From: Variovorax sp. EL159
GTDB lineage: Bacteria > Pseudomonadota > Gammaproteobacteria > Burkholderiales > Burkholderiaceae_C
Direction: 5' to 3'
Assembly: GCF_900100965.1 (NCBI RefSeq)
Contig: NZ_FMUJ01000005.1
Location: forward strand, 248,001 to 312,000
Length of the DNA stretch: 64,000 bases
The notes under the pieces were generated by a model. That model worked only from the letters and a program-made list of their open reading frames with translations. It was not told the DNA's origin and searched no databases. Shown here in pieces: positions 35,707-44,505 of the stretch. Both the position numbers and the translations under genes were made by a program. The first letter of the stretch is position 1; the number at the start of each line of letters is the position of its first letter.

Positions 35707-36774
35707 TTATGCGGCGGCCGCGACGGCCACGCCTACTTTCGCGCCCGCCGCGACGATCTCACCCCACGTCGCATCGTCGACCCAGATGCCGTCGCGCTGG
35801 CGCGCGGCGCGCGCCTTGCGCTCGGGCTCTCCGGCAATCTGCACATCGTCGAAGCCTTGTCCCGCAGGGCTCTGGCGCAGCCAGTCGATGAAGGCATGCG
35901 CCTCGCTGTCGAAACTGGCCTGCGTGCCCAGCCGCTGCGGATCGATCAGCACCGTCAGCATGCCGTTGAGGATGGTGCGCGAAGTGTCGGCCGGCCGGTG
36001 CCAGGTGCCGCCGCCGGTGAGCGCGCCGCCGAGCAGCTCGCACACCACGGCCATGCCGTAGCCCTTGTGCTCGCCGAAGGTCATGAGCGCGCCGAAGAGG
36101 CCGTTGCCCTGCGGCACCACGACCACGCCGGGGTCGTTGGTGGGCGCGCCTTTCTCGTCGATCAGGTAGCCATCGGGCACGCGCTCGCCCTTGTTGTGGG
36201 CCACGCGCATCTTGCCCTGCGCCACGCGGCTGGTGGCGTAGTCGAGCACGAAGGGCTCGGCGCCCGCCAGCGGGATGCCGATGCAACACGGGTTGGTGCC
36301 GAAGCGTCCGTCGCCACCGCCCCAGGGCGCCACCACCGGCCGCGACAGCACATTCACGAAGTGCATCGACACCAGCCCCTGCGCGGTCGCCATCTCGGCG
36401 AAGTGCCCGATGCGGCCCAGGTGGTGCGCATTCGCGAGCGTGAAGATGCAACTGCCGTGCTGCTTCGCGCGTGCGATGCCGAGTTCCATTGCCTGCACGC
36501 CGACGACCTGCCCATAGCCGTGCTGGCCGTCGAGGGCCATCATCGTGCCGATGTCGAGGTTGACCCGCACGCCGGTGTTCGGCTTCAGCCCGCCTTCGGC
36601 CACCGCATCGACATAGCGCGGCAGCATGCCCACGCCGTGCGAGTCATGGCCGCTCAGGTTGGCCAGCACCAGGTTGGCGGCAACCTGCTGCGCTTCGGCG
36701 GGCTGGCTGCCCGCGGCTTCGAGGATGCGGGTGACGGTGGCTTGCAAGCCGTCGGCCGGCAGTGTGTGAGGCAT
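35707..36774 (-). CDS. Ldh-family (malate/L-lactate/ureidoglycolate) dehydrogenase
   Basis: An NAD(P)-dependent 2-hydroxyacid dehydrogenase of the type distinct from classic LDH. In the 355 residues, LSGHDSHGVGMLPRYV holds the conserved SHG substrate motif, ANAHHLGRIGHFAEMA the second His, and GEHKGYGMAVVCELL the C-terminal signature. It is the last gene of the leftward operon (regulator, dehydratase, lactonase, dehydrogenase). In a non-phosphorylative sugar route it would oxidise the lactate or similar hydroxy acid released at the end; this role is inferred. Confidence 0.85.
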   Translation of the reverse strand: MPHTLPADGLQATVTRILEAAGSQPAEAQQVAANLVLANLSGHDSHGVGMLPRYVDAVAEGGLKPNTGVRVNLDIGTMMALDGQHGYGQVVGVQAMELGIARAKQHGSCIFTLANAHHLGRIGHFAEMATAQGLVSMHFVNVLSRPVVAPWGGGDGRFGTNPCCIGIPLAGAEPFVLDYATSRVAQGKMRVAHNKGERVPDGYLIDEKGAPTNDPGVVVVPQGNGLFGALMTFGEHKGYGMAVVCELLGGALTGGGTWHRPADTSRTILNGMLTVLIDPQRLGTQASFDSEAHAFIDWLRQSPAGQGFDDVQIAGEPERKARAARQRDGIWVDDATWGEIVAAGAKVGVAVAAAA

Positions 36775-36777
36775 GAG

Positions 36778-37710
36778 TCAGACTCCCTTCGCGTTCAGTG
36801 TGATGGCGTACAGCGACGTCGTCGCGCAGATGAAAAGCCGGTTGCGCTTGGGCCCGCCGAAGCAGACATTGGCCACGCGTTCGGGCAGCAGGATCTTTCC
36901 GAGCAGCGTGCCGTCGGGGTGGTAGGCGTGCACGCCGTCGGCGGCGCTGGTCCAGATGCGGCCTTCGGTGTCCAAGCGGAAGCCGTCGAACAGGCCGTTG
37001 GTGCATTCGGCGAACACCTCGCCGCCGCTCAAGCTGCGGCCGTCGGCGCCGACCTTGAAGCGGCGGATGTGCCGTGGCCCGTCCGCCGCATGGCTCGCGC
37101 CCGTGTCGGCGATGTAGAGCAGCGATTCGTCGGGCGAGAACGCCAGCCCGTTGGGCTTGACGAAGTCGTCGGTCATGCGCGCGACCTCGCCGCTGGCCGG
37201 GTCGATGCGATAGACGTGGCAGGCGCCGATCTCGCTGTCGGCGCGCAGGCCCTCGTAGTCCGAGAGGATGCCGTAGCTCGGGTCGGTGAACCACACGCCG
37301 CCGTCCGAATGCACCACCACGTCGTTGGGTGAATTCAGGCGCTTGCCCTGCCAGTGCGCGGCCAGCACGGTGATCGAGCCGTCGTGCTCGGTGCGCGTCA
37401 CGCGGCGCGTCAGGTGCTCGCAGCTCACGAGGCGGCCTTCGCGGTCGACCGTGTGGCCGTTCGCGTTGTTGGCCGGCTCGCGGAAGATGCCGACCGTGCC
37501 ATTGACCTCGTCGTAGCGCAGCATGCGGTTGTTTGGAATGTCAGACCACACCAGGGTGCGGTGCGCGGCAAACCACGCCGGGCCTTCGCACCAGCGCGCG
37601 CCGGTCCACAGGCGCTGCACGCGCTCGGGGCCGGGAATGCAGGGCTTGAAGCGAGGGTCCAGGTGCTCGAAGCCGGTGCCGTCCAGAAAACCGAAGGGGA
37701 GGGTGGCCAT
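36778..37710 (-). CDS. SMP-30/gluconolactonase-like sugar lactonase
   Basis: A 310-residue six-bladed beta-propeller that hydrolyses sugar lactones to the acids. Metal-ligand regions are visible: WCEGPAWFAA (Glu), LNSPNDVVVHSDGGVWFTDPSYG (Asn) and FSPDESLLYIADTGAS (Asp). It has no signal peptide, so it is cytoplasmic. It sits three bases upstream of the Ldh gene and 33 bases downstream of the dehydratase. It would open the lactone formed by a sugar dehydrogenase. Confidence 0.9.
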   Translation of the reverse strand: MATLPFGFLDGTGFEHLDPRFKPCIPGPERVQRLWTGARWCEGPAWFAAHRTLVWSDIPNNRMLRYDEVNGTVGIFREPANNANGHTVDREGRLVSCEHLTRRVTRTEHDGSITVLAAHWQGKRLNSPNDVVVHSDGGVWFTDPSYGILSDYEGLRADSEIGACHVYRIDPASGEVARMTDDFVKPNGLAFSPDESLLYIADTGASHAADGPRHIRRFKVGADGRSLSGGEVFAECTNGLFDGFRLDTEGRIWTSAADGVHAYHPDGTLLGKILLPERVANVCFGGPKRNRLFICATTSLYAITLNAKGV

Positions 37711-37743
37711 GCCGTTCCTTGTCGTCGATGGGTTCGCGTCAGT

Positions 37744-39270
37744 TCACATCACCGCGCCGACCTGCCAGGGCACGAACTCGTTCTGCCCGTAGCCGTGCTG
37801 CTCGCTCTTGGAGTGCGCGCCGGACGCCGTGGCGAGCACCATCTCGAAGATGCGCTGGCCCATCTCCTGGATGGAGGCCGTGCCGTCGACGATCTCGCCG
37901 CAGTTGATGTCCATGTCTTCTTCCTGCCGCTGCCACAGCGCCGAGTTGGTCGCGAGCTTGAGCGAAGGCGAGGGCGCGCAGCCGTAAGCCGAGCCACGCC
38001 CGGTGGTGAAGCAGATGAGGTTGGCGCCGCCGGCCACCTGGCCCGTGGCGCTCACCGGGTCGTAGCCCGGCGTGTCCATGTAGACGAAGCCATGCGCCGT
38101 CACGGGCTCGGCGTATTCGTACACCGCTTCGAGGTTGCTGGTGCCGCCTTTCGCGACCGCGCCCAGCGATTTTTCGAGGATGGTGGTGAGCCCGCCCGCC
38201 TTGTTGCCGGGCGAGGGGTTGTTGTTCATCTCGCCTTCGTTGATGGCGGTGTAGTGCTCCCACCACTTGATGCGGTCCACCAGCTTCTGGCCGACCTCGC
38301 GCTTGACCGCGCGGCGCGTCAGCAGGTGCTCGGCGCCGTACACCTCGGGCGTTTCGCTCAGGATGGCCGTGCCGCCATGCGCTACCAGCAGGTCGACTGC
38401 CGCGCCCAGTGCCGGGTTGGCGCTGATGCCGGAGTAACCGTCGGAGCCGCCGCATTGCAGCCCGATGGTGATGTGCGCCGCGCTGCACGGTTCGCGCTTG
38501 ACCGCGTTGGCGCGCGGCAGCATCTCGTTGATGAGCGCCACGCCCTTCTCGACCGTCTTGCGCGTGCCGCCCGTGTCCTGGATGTTGAAGGTGCGGAAGT
38601 TCTCGCCCTCTGCCAGGTGGCCGGTCGCGAGCCAGGCATTGATCTGGTTGGCCTCGCAGCCGAGCCCGACCACCAGCACGCCCGCGAAGTTCGGGTGCGT
38701 GGCGTAACCCGTGAGCGTGCGCTCCAGGATCTGCATGCCCATGCCCTGCGTGTCCATGCCGCAGCCGGTGCCGTGCGTGAGCGCGATCACGCCATCGACG
38801 TTCGGGAACGCCGCGAGCGCCTGCGGGTTGGTCTTGCGCGAGAAGTGGTCGGCAATCGCGCGTGCGGCCGTGGCCGAGCAGTTCACGCTGGTCAGCACGC
38901 CGATGTAGTTGCGCGTGGCCACGCGGCCATCGGCGCGCTTGATGCCCATGAAGGTGGCTTCGCGTTTCGTGGGCGCGGGCTTCACGTCGGCGCCGAAGGC
39001 GTAGTCGCGGTCGAAGTCGCCCTTGTCGGGGCCCATGTCGAGGTTCTGCGTGTGCACGTGCTCGCCGGCGGCGATGGGCTTGCTCGCGAAACCGATGATC
39101 TGGTTGTAGCGGCGCACCGGCTCGCCCTGCGCGATGGCGCGCATCGCGATCTTGTGGCCCGGCGGGATCAGGCCGCGCACGGCGACGTTCTCGACAGTGG
39201 TGCCGCCGAGCAGCTGGGCGCGCGCGATGACGACGTCATCGGCGGGGTGGAGTCTGATGTAGGGAGTCAT
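37744..39270 (-). CDS. UxaA/GarD-family sugar acid dehydratase
   Basis: A 508-residue aldonate/aldarate dehydratase. The N-terminal SAF domain (about 1-75) is joined to the catalytic part. Conserved Cys-containing motifs are SVNCSATAA, THGTGCGMDTQGMG and GLQCGGSDGYSG, which bind the metal in this family. Altronate and galactarate dehydratases have this architecture; D-arabinonate or L-fuconate type acids are also possible. Context with lactonase, SDR and FAH hydrolase favours a 2-keto-3-deoxy acid product in a non-phosphorylative route. Confidence 0.87.
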   Translation of the reverse strand: MTPYIRLHPADDVVIARAQLLGGTTVENVAVRGLIPPGHKIAMRAIAQGEPVRRYNQIIGFASKPIAAGEHVHTQNLDMGPDKGDFDRDYAFGADVKPAPTKREATFMGIKRADGRVATRNYIGVLTSVNCSATAARAIADHFSRKTNPQALAAFPNVDGVIALTHGTGCGMDTQGMGMQILERTLTGYATHPNFAGVLVVGLGCEANQINAWLATGHLAEGENFRTFNIQDTGGTRKTVEKGVALINEMLPRANAVKREPCSAAHITIGLQCGGSDGYSGISANPALGAAVDLLVAHGGTAILSETPEVYGAEHLLTRRAVKREVGQKLVDRIKWWEHYTAINEGEMNNNPSPGNKAGGLTTILEKSLGAVAKGGTSNLEAVYEYAEPVTAHGFVYMDTPGYDPVSATGQVAGGANLICFTTGRGSAYGCAPSPSLKLATNSALWQRQEEDMDINCGEIVDGTASIQEMGQRIFEMVLATASGAHSKSEQHGYGQNEFVPWQVGAVM

Positions 39271-39306
39271 GGTGGGAATCTGCTGGCTATCTGCTGGCGT
39301 GTTTTT

Positions 39307-40014
39307 TCAGGAGGCTTTGGTGCGGCGCCAGCTTGCGCTGAATCGCTGGTGGAACTTGTCCATGTGCTGGTGCATGGCCTCGCGCGCCGCCGCGGGGTCG
39401 CGCGCGGCGATGGCGGCGAGGATGGCCTCGTGCTCGCCGATGGCCGCCTGCCACGAGTCCATGGTCTCGAAGTAATCGATCATCCGGGCGAAGATCGGGC
39501 CCTGCCGCGACTCCCAGAAGGCCTGTACGGTTTCGGTCAGCACCACGTTGCCGCAGGCGTTGACGATGGCCAGGTGAAAGGCGCGGTCGCCCTCGTGCGG
39601 CACTTCGTTGCGCGCGGCCAGCTCCCGCATCATCTGGATCGCGCGGCGCATGGCGTCCACGTCCTTGCGCTTGCCGTGCTGCGCGGCGGTGGCGGCGGTC
39701 TCGCCTTCCACCATGCGGCGCGCCCGGATGATTTCGAGCGGACCCCACTCGGCGCCGCTCGCGGGCGTGCTGGTGCGGTGCGAGCGGTCGAGTACGTACA
39801 CGCCCGAGCCGGTGCGGATCTCGACCCAGCCTTCCACCTCCAGCGCGATCAGCGCCTCGCGCACCGATGGCCGGCTCACGCCCAACTGCTTGGCGAGGTC
39901 GCGCTCGGCGGGAATGCGCGCGCCGACATCGAACTCGCCCTTGCCGATGAGGCCCCGGAGCTGGTCGGCAATCTGGCGATAAAGGCGCTGGGGTTCTACG
40001 GTCTGGAGCGGCAC
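39307..40014 (-). CDS. FadR-subfamily GntR transcriptional regulator
   Basis: The N-terminal winged HTH has LYRQIADQLRGLI, ARIPAERDLAKQLGVSRPSVREAL and GSGVYV; the FCD ligand domain follows from about residue 85 with FHLAIVNACGN and the metal-binding His residues (HEAI, HQHMDKFH). The total of 235 residues is family-typical from GTG 40014. ATG 40098 would give 263 residues, but the coding region would then contain the operator repeat, so GTG is favoured; neither has a strong ribosome site. It heads the leftward operon and probably controls both directions. Confidence 0.8.
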   Translation of the reverse strand: MPLQTVEPQRLYRQIADQLRGLIGKGEFDVGARIPAERDLAKQLGVSRPSVREALIALEVEGWVEIRTGSGVYVLDRSHRTSTPASGAEWGPLEIIRARRMVEGETAATAAQHGKRKDVDAMRRAIQMMRELAARNEVPHEGDRAFHLAIVNACGNVVLTETVQAFWESRQGPIFARMIDYFETMDSWQAAIGEHEAILAAIAARDPAAAREAMHQHMDKFHQRFSASWRRTKAS

Positions 40015-40039
40015 GAGGTCGAAGGGGTTAAGGGTTGTC

Positions 40040-40070
40040 CTGAATTGGACAAGTGGTAAGGCCAATTCAG
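40040..40070. promoter_or_regulatory. operator-like inverted repeat between divergent catabolic operons
   Basis: CTGAATTGG (40040-40048) and CCAATTCAG (40062-40070) are perfect 9-bp arms around 13 bases. Inside it, TGGT-AAG-GCCA (40054-40064) resembles the TGGT-N3-ACCA core bound by PdhR/LldR-type FadR regulators, with one mismatch. It lies between the GntR gene and the rightward SDR gene at 40153, an ideal place for joint repression. Confidence 0.65.
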
Positions 40071-40152
40071 AATACGATACACCGCCCGCGCCACCCATTG
40101 GGCCAAACCCGAATTCGCCGGCCGCCAGGCCCGTTCGCATGCAGGAGACACG

Positions 40153-40887
40153 ATGAGACTGAAGGGAAAAACCGCGCTGGTCACCGCCGCCGGTCAGGGC
40201 ATCGGCCATGCCAGCGTGCTGGCGCTCGCGGCCGAAGGCGCGCGCGTTTGGGCCACCGACGTCAACGAGAAGCTGCTCGAACGCTATGCGGGCGTGGCCA
40301 ACGTCACGGCGCTCAAGCTCGACGTGCTCGACAAGGCGGCCATCGGCGCGCTGGTGGCGCGGCTGCCCACGCTCGATGTGCTCTTCAACTGCGCGGGCGT
40401 GGTGCACAACGGCACCATCGAGCAGGCCAGCGACGACGACCTGATGTTCGCCTTCAGCCTCAACGTGCGCGCCCAGATGTGGACCATCCAGGCCGTGCTG
40501 CCCGGCATGCTGGCGGCCGGGCGCGGCAGCATCATCAACATGGCGAGCGTGTGCTCCAGCATGAAGGGGCTGCCCAACCGCTTTGTCTACGGCACCACCA
40601 AGGCGGCGGTGCTCGGGCTCACCAAGAGCGTGGCCGCCGACTACGTGACCAAGGGCATCCGCTGCAATGCGGTGTGCCCGGGCACGGTCGATACGCCCTC
40701 GCTGGGTGATCGCATCAACGCGAACGCCGACCCCGAGGAAGCCCGCAAGGCCTTCATCGCGCGCCAGCCCATGGGCCGGCTCGCGCAGGCCGAAGAGATC
40801 GCGCCGGTCGTGGTGTTCCTCGCCAGCGACGAATCGATCTTCGCGACCGGCCAGTACTTCACCGTCGACGGCGGGATCACCATATGA
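40153..40887 (+). CDS. SDR oxidoreductase, probable 2-keto-3-deoxy-sugar-acid dehydrogenase
   Basis: A 244-residue classical SDR. KTALVTAAGQGIGHAS is the NAD loop (TAAGQGIG form), NCAGVVHNG and NMASVCSS hold the structural Asn and catalytic Ser, and YGTTK gives Tyr/Lys. The opening resembles BDH2/DHRS6-like enzymes and the 2-keto-3-deoxy-L-fuconate dehydrogenases of non-phosphorylative pathways. It is first in the rightward operon and overlaps the next SDR by four bases. The substrate assignment depends on context. Confidence 0.8.
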   Translation: MRLKGKTALVTAAGQGIGHASVLALAAEGARVWATDVNEKLLERYAGVANVTALKLDVLDKAAIGALVARLPTLDVLFNCAGVVHNGTIEQASDDDLMFAFSLNVRAQMWTIQAVLPGMLAAGRGSIINMASVCSSMKGLPNRFVYGTTKAAVLGLTKSVAADYVTKGIRCNAVCPGTVDTPSLGDRINANADPEEARKAFIARQPMGRLAQAEEIAPVVVFLASDESIFATGQYFTVDGGITI

Positions 40888-41630
40888 ACCAGCTCGACTT
40901 CGCGGGCCGCCATGCGGTCGTCACCGGTGGCGCCACGGGCCTGGGCTTCGGCATCGCACAGCGGCTGGTGGCCTCGGGCGGCAGCGTCACGCTGTGGGAC
41001 CGCGACGAAGCTGCTGCCAATCAGGCCGCGCAATCGCTCGGCGACAAGGCCTTCGCGTTGAAGGTCGACGTGTCGCAGCAGCCCTCGGTCGCCAAGGCCG
41101 TGGCCGCCACGCTGGCACATGCCTCGCGCATCGATGCGCTGGTCAACAGCGCCGGCATCACCGGCCCGAACGTCAAGCTGTGGGACTACCCGGTGGACGA
41201 CTGGCGTCAGGTGATGGACGTCAACATCAACGGCGTGTTCCTGTGCTGCCGCGAGGTGATCGGACAGATGCGCAAGCAGGGCTACGGCCGCATCGTCAAC
41301 ATCGCCTCGGTCGCCGGCAAAGACGGCAACCCCAACGCCAGCGCCTACAGCGCCAGCAAGGCGGCCGTCATCGGCATCACCAAGTCGCTCGGCAAGGAGC
41401 TGGCCGACACCGGCATCCGCGTGAACTGCGTGACGCCCGCGGCGGTGAAGACGGCCATCTTCGACCAGATGACGCCCGAGCACATCGCCTTCATGCTCTC
41501 GAAGATTCCGATGGGCCGCTTCGGCACGGTGGAAGAGGTGGCCGCGATGGTCGGCTGGCTTTGCACCGAAGACTGCTCCTTCTCCACCGGCGCCGTGTTC
41601 GATCTCTCGGGTGGCCGCTCCACCTACTGA
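40884..41630 (+). CDS. SDR oxidoreductase, possible sugar 1-dehydrogenase
   Basis: A 248-residue classical SDR with VVTGGATGLGFGIA, NSAGITGPN, NIASVAGKDGNPN and YSASK. It starts in an ATGA overlap with the preceding SDR, so the two are made together. A reasonable role is oxidation of the free sugar to the lactone used by the SMP-30 enzyme, or of a later keto acid. Sequence alone cannot separate these. Confidence 0.82.
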   Translation: MNQLDFAGRHAVVTGGATGLGFGIAQRLVASGGSVTLWDRDEAAANQAAQSLGDKAFALKVDVSQQPSVAKAVAATLAHASRIDALVNSAGITGPNVKLWDYPVDDWRQVMDVNINGVFLCCREVIGQMRKQGYGRIVNIASVAGKDGNPNASAYSASKAAVIGITKSLGKELADTGIRVNCVTPAAVKTAIFDQMTPEHIAFMLSKIPMGRFGTVEEVAAMVGWLCTEDCSFSTGAVFDLSGGRSTY

Positions 41631-41670
41631 TAGTCCAATCCAATCCAATTCAATGCACTGAAAGGAAAGC

Positions 41671-42519
41671 ATGAAACTCGTCCGCTATGGCAATCCCGGC
41701 AAGGAAAAACCCGGCCTCATCGATGACAACGGCCAGCTGCGCGACCTGAGCGCGGTCGTCAAGGACATCGGCCCCGACCAGCTCGGCGACGCCGCCCTTG
41801 CCAAGCTGCGCAAGTCGAAGGTCGACAAGCTGCCGCTGGTCAAGGGCAAGCCGCGCTTCGGCAGCCCCGTGGCCAACGTCGGCAAGTTCATCGCCATCGG
41901 CCTGAACTACGCGGACCACGCGGCCGAGTCCGGCCTGCCGGTGCCCAAGGAGCCCGTGGTGTTCACCAAGGCCACCAGCTGCATCCAGGGCCCGAACGAT
42001 CCGGTGATGCTGCCCAAGGGCTCGGTCAAGACCGACTGGGAAGTCGAGCTCGGCGTGGTCATCGGCACGCGCGCACGCTACGTGTCGCAAAAGAGCGCGC
42101 TCGACTACGTGGCCGGCTACTGCACCATTAACGACATCAGCGAGCGTGAATATCAGATCGAGCGCGGCGGCACATGGGACAAGGGCAAGGGTTGCGACAC
42201 CTTCGGCCCGCTCGGCCCCTGGCTGGTGACACGCGACGAAGTGCCCAACCCGCAGAAGCTCGCGATGTGGCTCGACCTGAACGGCAAGCGCGTGCAGACC
42301 GGCAGCACCAAGACCATGATCTTCAGCGTGGCCAAGATCGTCAGCTACGTGAGCCAGTTCATGACGCTGATGCCGGGCGACGTCATCACCACCGGCACGC
42401 CTCCGGGCGTCGGCATGGGCATGAAGCCGCCGCTGTTCCTGAAGAAGGGCGACGTGATGACACTGGGCATCGAAGGCCTGGGCGAGCAGCGCCAGGAAGT
42501 GGTTCCCTTCAAGCCCTGA
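41671..42519 (+). CDS. FAH-family hydrolase, probable 2,4-diketo-3-deoxy-sugar-acid hydrolase
   Basis: A 282-residue fumarylacetoacetate-hydrolase fold enzyme. The metal triad is seen in DWEVELGVVIG (two Glu) and INDISEREYQ (Asp); FIAIGLNYADHAAESG and TGTPPGVGMGM are family signatures. Known relatives in L-fucose and L-rhamnose pathways split 2,4-diketo-3-deoxy acids to pyruvate and L-lactate. The adjacent SDRs, and the Ldh-family dehydrogenase in the opposite operon, fit that reading. Confidence 0.87.
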   Translation: MKLVRYGNPGKEKPGLIDDNGQLRDLSAVVKDIGPDQLGDAALAKLRKSKVDKLPLVKGKPRFGSPVANVGKFIAIGLNYADHAAESGLPVPKEPVVFTKATSCIQGPNDPVMLPKGSVKTDWEVELGVVIGTRARYVSQKSALDYVAGYCTINDISEREYQIERGGTWDKGKGCDTFGPLGPWLVTRDEVPNPQKLAMWLDLNGKRVQTGSTKTMIFSVAKIVSYVSQFMTLMPGDVITTGTPPGVGMGMKPPLFLKKGDVMTLGIEGLGEQRQEVVPFKP

Positions 42520-42609
42520 CCGGCGCGCGATGATGGCGCGGCGTCCTTCGACATGAAGGGCGCCGCGACCCTCCAGAAGAATTTCAATAACAGTGGTGGG
42601 GGCAAATCG

Positions 42610-43599
42610 ATGAAGAAATTTTTCGCGGCGCTCCTGCTGGGCGCCGGGTTGATCGCGGGTGCGCCCGCGCAGACACAGCAGCCCGTCGTCCTCAAATGGG
42701 CGCACGGCTACGAGACCAGCGAGCCTTTCCATACGCAGGCCCAGGCGATGGCGCAGAAGATCAAGGTGGCCACCGCAGGCCGCGTCGAGATCGAGCTCTA
42801 TCCGGCCAGCGCGCTCGGTGGCGAGGCCGACTACAGCAAGAAGCTGGCGGCGGGCGAGATCGACATGGCCTACATCGGCCTCAACGTGCTGGCGCGCGAC
42901 TATGCGTCGCTGGGCGTGGTGGGCTTTCCCTTCCTGTTCTCCGACCCCGATCATGTGCGGCGTTTTCTCGTCAGTCCGGTGTTCGACGAGCTGCGCAAGG
43001 GCTATGAGGCGCAAAGCCGCAACCACCTGATGGCGGCCATCTACTACGGCGCGCGCCATGTCACCTCGAACAAACCGATCACCTCGCCCAAGGACATGCT
43101 GGGCCTGAAGCTGCGCGTGCCCGATGCGCCCACCTACAAGCTCTTTGCCAAGAGCATGGGTGCCACCGCCACGCCGATGCCCTTCGCCAAGGTGTATGAC
43201 GCGCTCAAGAGCGGTGAGATCGATGCGCAGGAAAACCCGTTGCCCACGATCCTGGCCAAGAAGTTCTACGAGGTGCAAAAGAGCGTGACGCTCACCGGCC
43301 ACATGTACGACATGCTCGGCATCGTGATCTCGCCCGCTGCCTTGCAGCGCATGAACGCGGGCGACCGGACCATCGTGAACGACATCATCCGCAAGGACGC
43401 CGTGTGGGCCAGCGTGCAGATCATCGCGCGCGAGCTCGTGGCCGAAGGCAAGCTTGGCGAGACCGGCATCAAGGTGATCCGCCCCGACCGCCAAGCCTTC
43501 GTCGAGGCGGCACTGAAGGCGGTGTCGCCGGCCGATCTGCAGGCGCGGCCCGGCGACTACGAGAAGATCCGCGACCTCGTGAAGGCCGGCGCGCACTGA
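42610..43599 (+). CDS. TRAP transporter solute-binding protein (DctP)
   Basis: The periplasmic receptor of a TRAP uptake system, 329 residues. A Sec signal peptide is evident (MKKFFAALLLGAGLIAGAPAQ). The mature part has LKWAHGYETSEPFH, LGLKLRVPDAPTY (the conserved Arg region that binds a carboxylate) and DAQENPLPTI. ATG 42610 is chosen for the signal peptide start; an upstream in-frame ATG at 42553 would add 19 residues. No dctQ or dctM gene follows, so the membrane partner is elsewhere. A sugar acid ligand is inferred. Confidence 0.9.
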   Translation: MKKFFAALLLGAGLIAGAPAQTQQPVVLKWAHGYETSEPFHTQAQAMAQKIKVATAGRVEIELYPASALGGEADYSKKLAAGEIDMAYIGLNVLARDYASLGVVGFPFLFSDPDHVRRFLVSPVFDELRKGYEAQSRNHLMAAIYYGARHVTSNKPITSPKDMLGLKLRVPDAPTYKLFAKSMGATATPMPFAKVYDALKSGEIDAQENPLPTILAKKFYEVQKSVTLTGHMYDMLGIVISPAALQRMNAGDRTIVNDIIRKDAVWASVQIIARELVAEGKLGETGIKVIRPDRQAFVEAALKAVSPADLQARPGDYEKIRDLVKAGAH

Positions 43600-43645
43600 C
43601 GCCCTGAAACACACGCGGCCCCGCCTGTCTGCGATCATCCCTCGC

Positions 43646-44482
43646 ATGCAGGCCCCTTCGCCCCATCGCAGCCATGTCTTCGCCTCTCCCTGGGGCGGTG
43701 TGTATGGCACGTCGATCGACAGCGCGCTGCATTACGGGCGGCACTGGCATGCGACCTACGGGCTCGGCCTGCTGGAGCACGGCGCCCAGCGCTCGGCCAG
43801 CGGACGCGGCAAGGTCGACGCCTATGCCGGCGACCTGATCACCACCAACCCGGGCGAGGTGCATGACGGCCAGCCGCTGGGCGGCCCCTCGCGCCGCTGG
43901 CGCATGGTGTACCTGGACCCGGTCGTCATCGCCGGCATGAAGGGGGATGTGGACGACGGCATCGACGTGGAACTCACGCGGCCCGTGATCCGCGATGCAC
44001 GGCTTGGCGACACGCTGCGGCGCCTGTTCGCGCGCCTCGACGACTGGCACGCCGCACCCGTGCGGAACAGCGTGGAGTCGCTGGCCTGCGAAGAGTCGTT
44101 GGTCGAAGTCTGCGGCCTGCTGCTCGATGGCCATGCCACCGCCTCACCCGGCAGCGAAGCGGCGGCCGATATGCGCCGCGTGCGCGAACGGCTGGCCGAC
44201 GACCTGCTCAGTCCGCCCACGCTGGCCGACATGGCGGCGATGACTGGCCTGAGCAAATACCAGCTGCTGCGCCGCTTCGAGAAAAGCTATGGCGTGCCGC
44301 CCCACGCATGGCTCGTGCTGCAGCGCGCCGAGCGTGCACGCAAGCTGATCCGCCAGGGCACGAGCCTTGCGCATGCCGCCACCGACAGCGGCTTTGCCGA
44401 CCAGAGCCACATGACGCGCATCTTCGCGCGCCAGTTCGGCTTCACGCCCGGCGCGTGGCAGCGGGCGCAGCGGCCGCAGTAG
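43646..44482 (+). CDS. AraC-family transcriptional regulator
   Basis: A 278-residue regulator. The N-terminal cupin-like sensor (about 15-120) has HWHATYGLGLLEHG and TTNPGEVHDGQP. The C-terminal double HTH (about 175-275) has LADMAAMTGLSKYQLLRRF and HAATDSGFADQSHMTRIF. It follows the DctP gene by 46 bases and may be the last gene of the catabolic unit, giving substrate-dependent activation, or may act independently. Confidence 0.88.
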   Translation: MQAPSPHRSHVFASPWGGVYGTSIDSALHYGRHWHATYGLGLLEHGAQRSASGRGKVDAYAGDLITTNPGEVHDGQPLGGPSRRWRMVYLDPVVIAGMKGDVDDGIDVELTRPVIRDARLGDTLRRLFARLDDWHAAPVRNSVESLACEESLVEVCGLLLDGHATASPGSEAAADMRRVRERLADDLLSPPTLADMAAMTGLSKYQLLRRFEKSYGVPPHAWLVLQRAERARKLIRQGTSLAHAATDSGFADQSHMTRIFARQFGFTPGAWQRAQRPQ

Positions 44483-44505
44483 CTGCAAGAGCCAGCAAAG
44501 CGCAT

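Noticed and set aside
37354..40059. 901-codon rightward open frame antisense to the lactonase, dehydratase and regulator genes
   Set aside because: Arg/Val/His-rich shadow typical of high-GC DNA; the opposite strand encodes clear enzymes.
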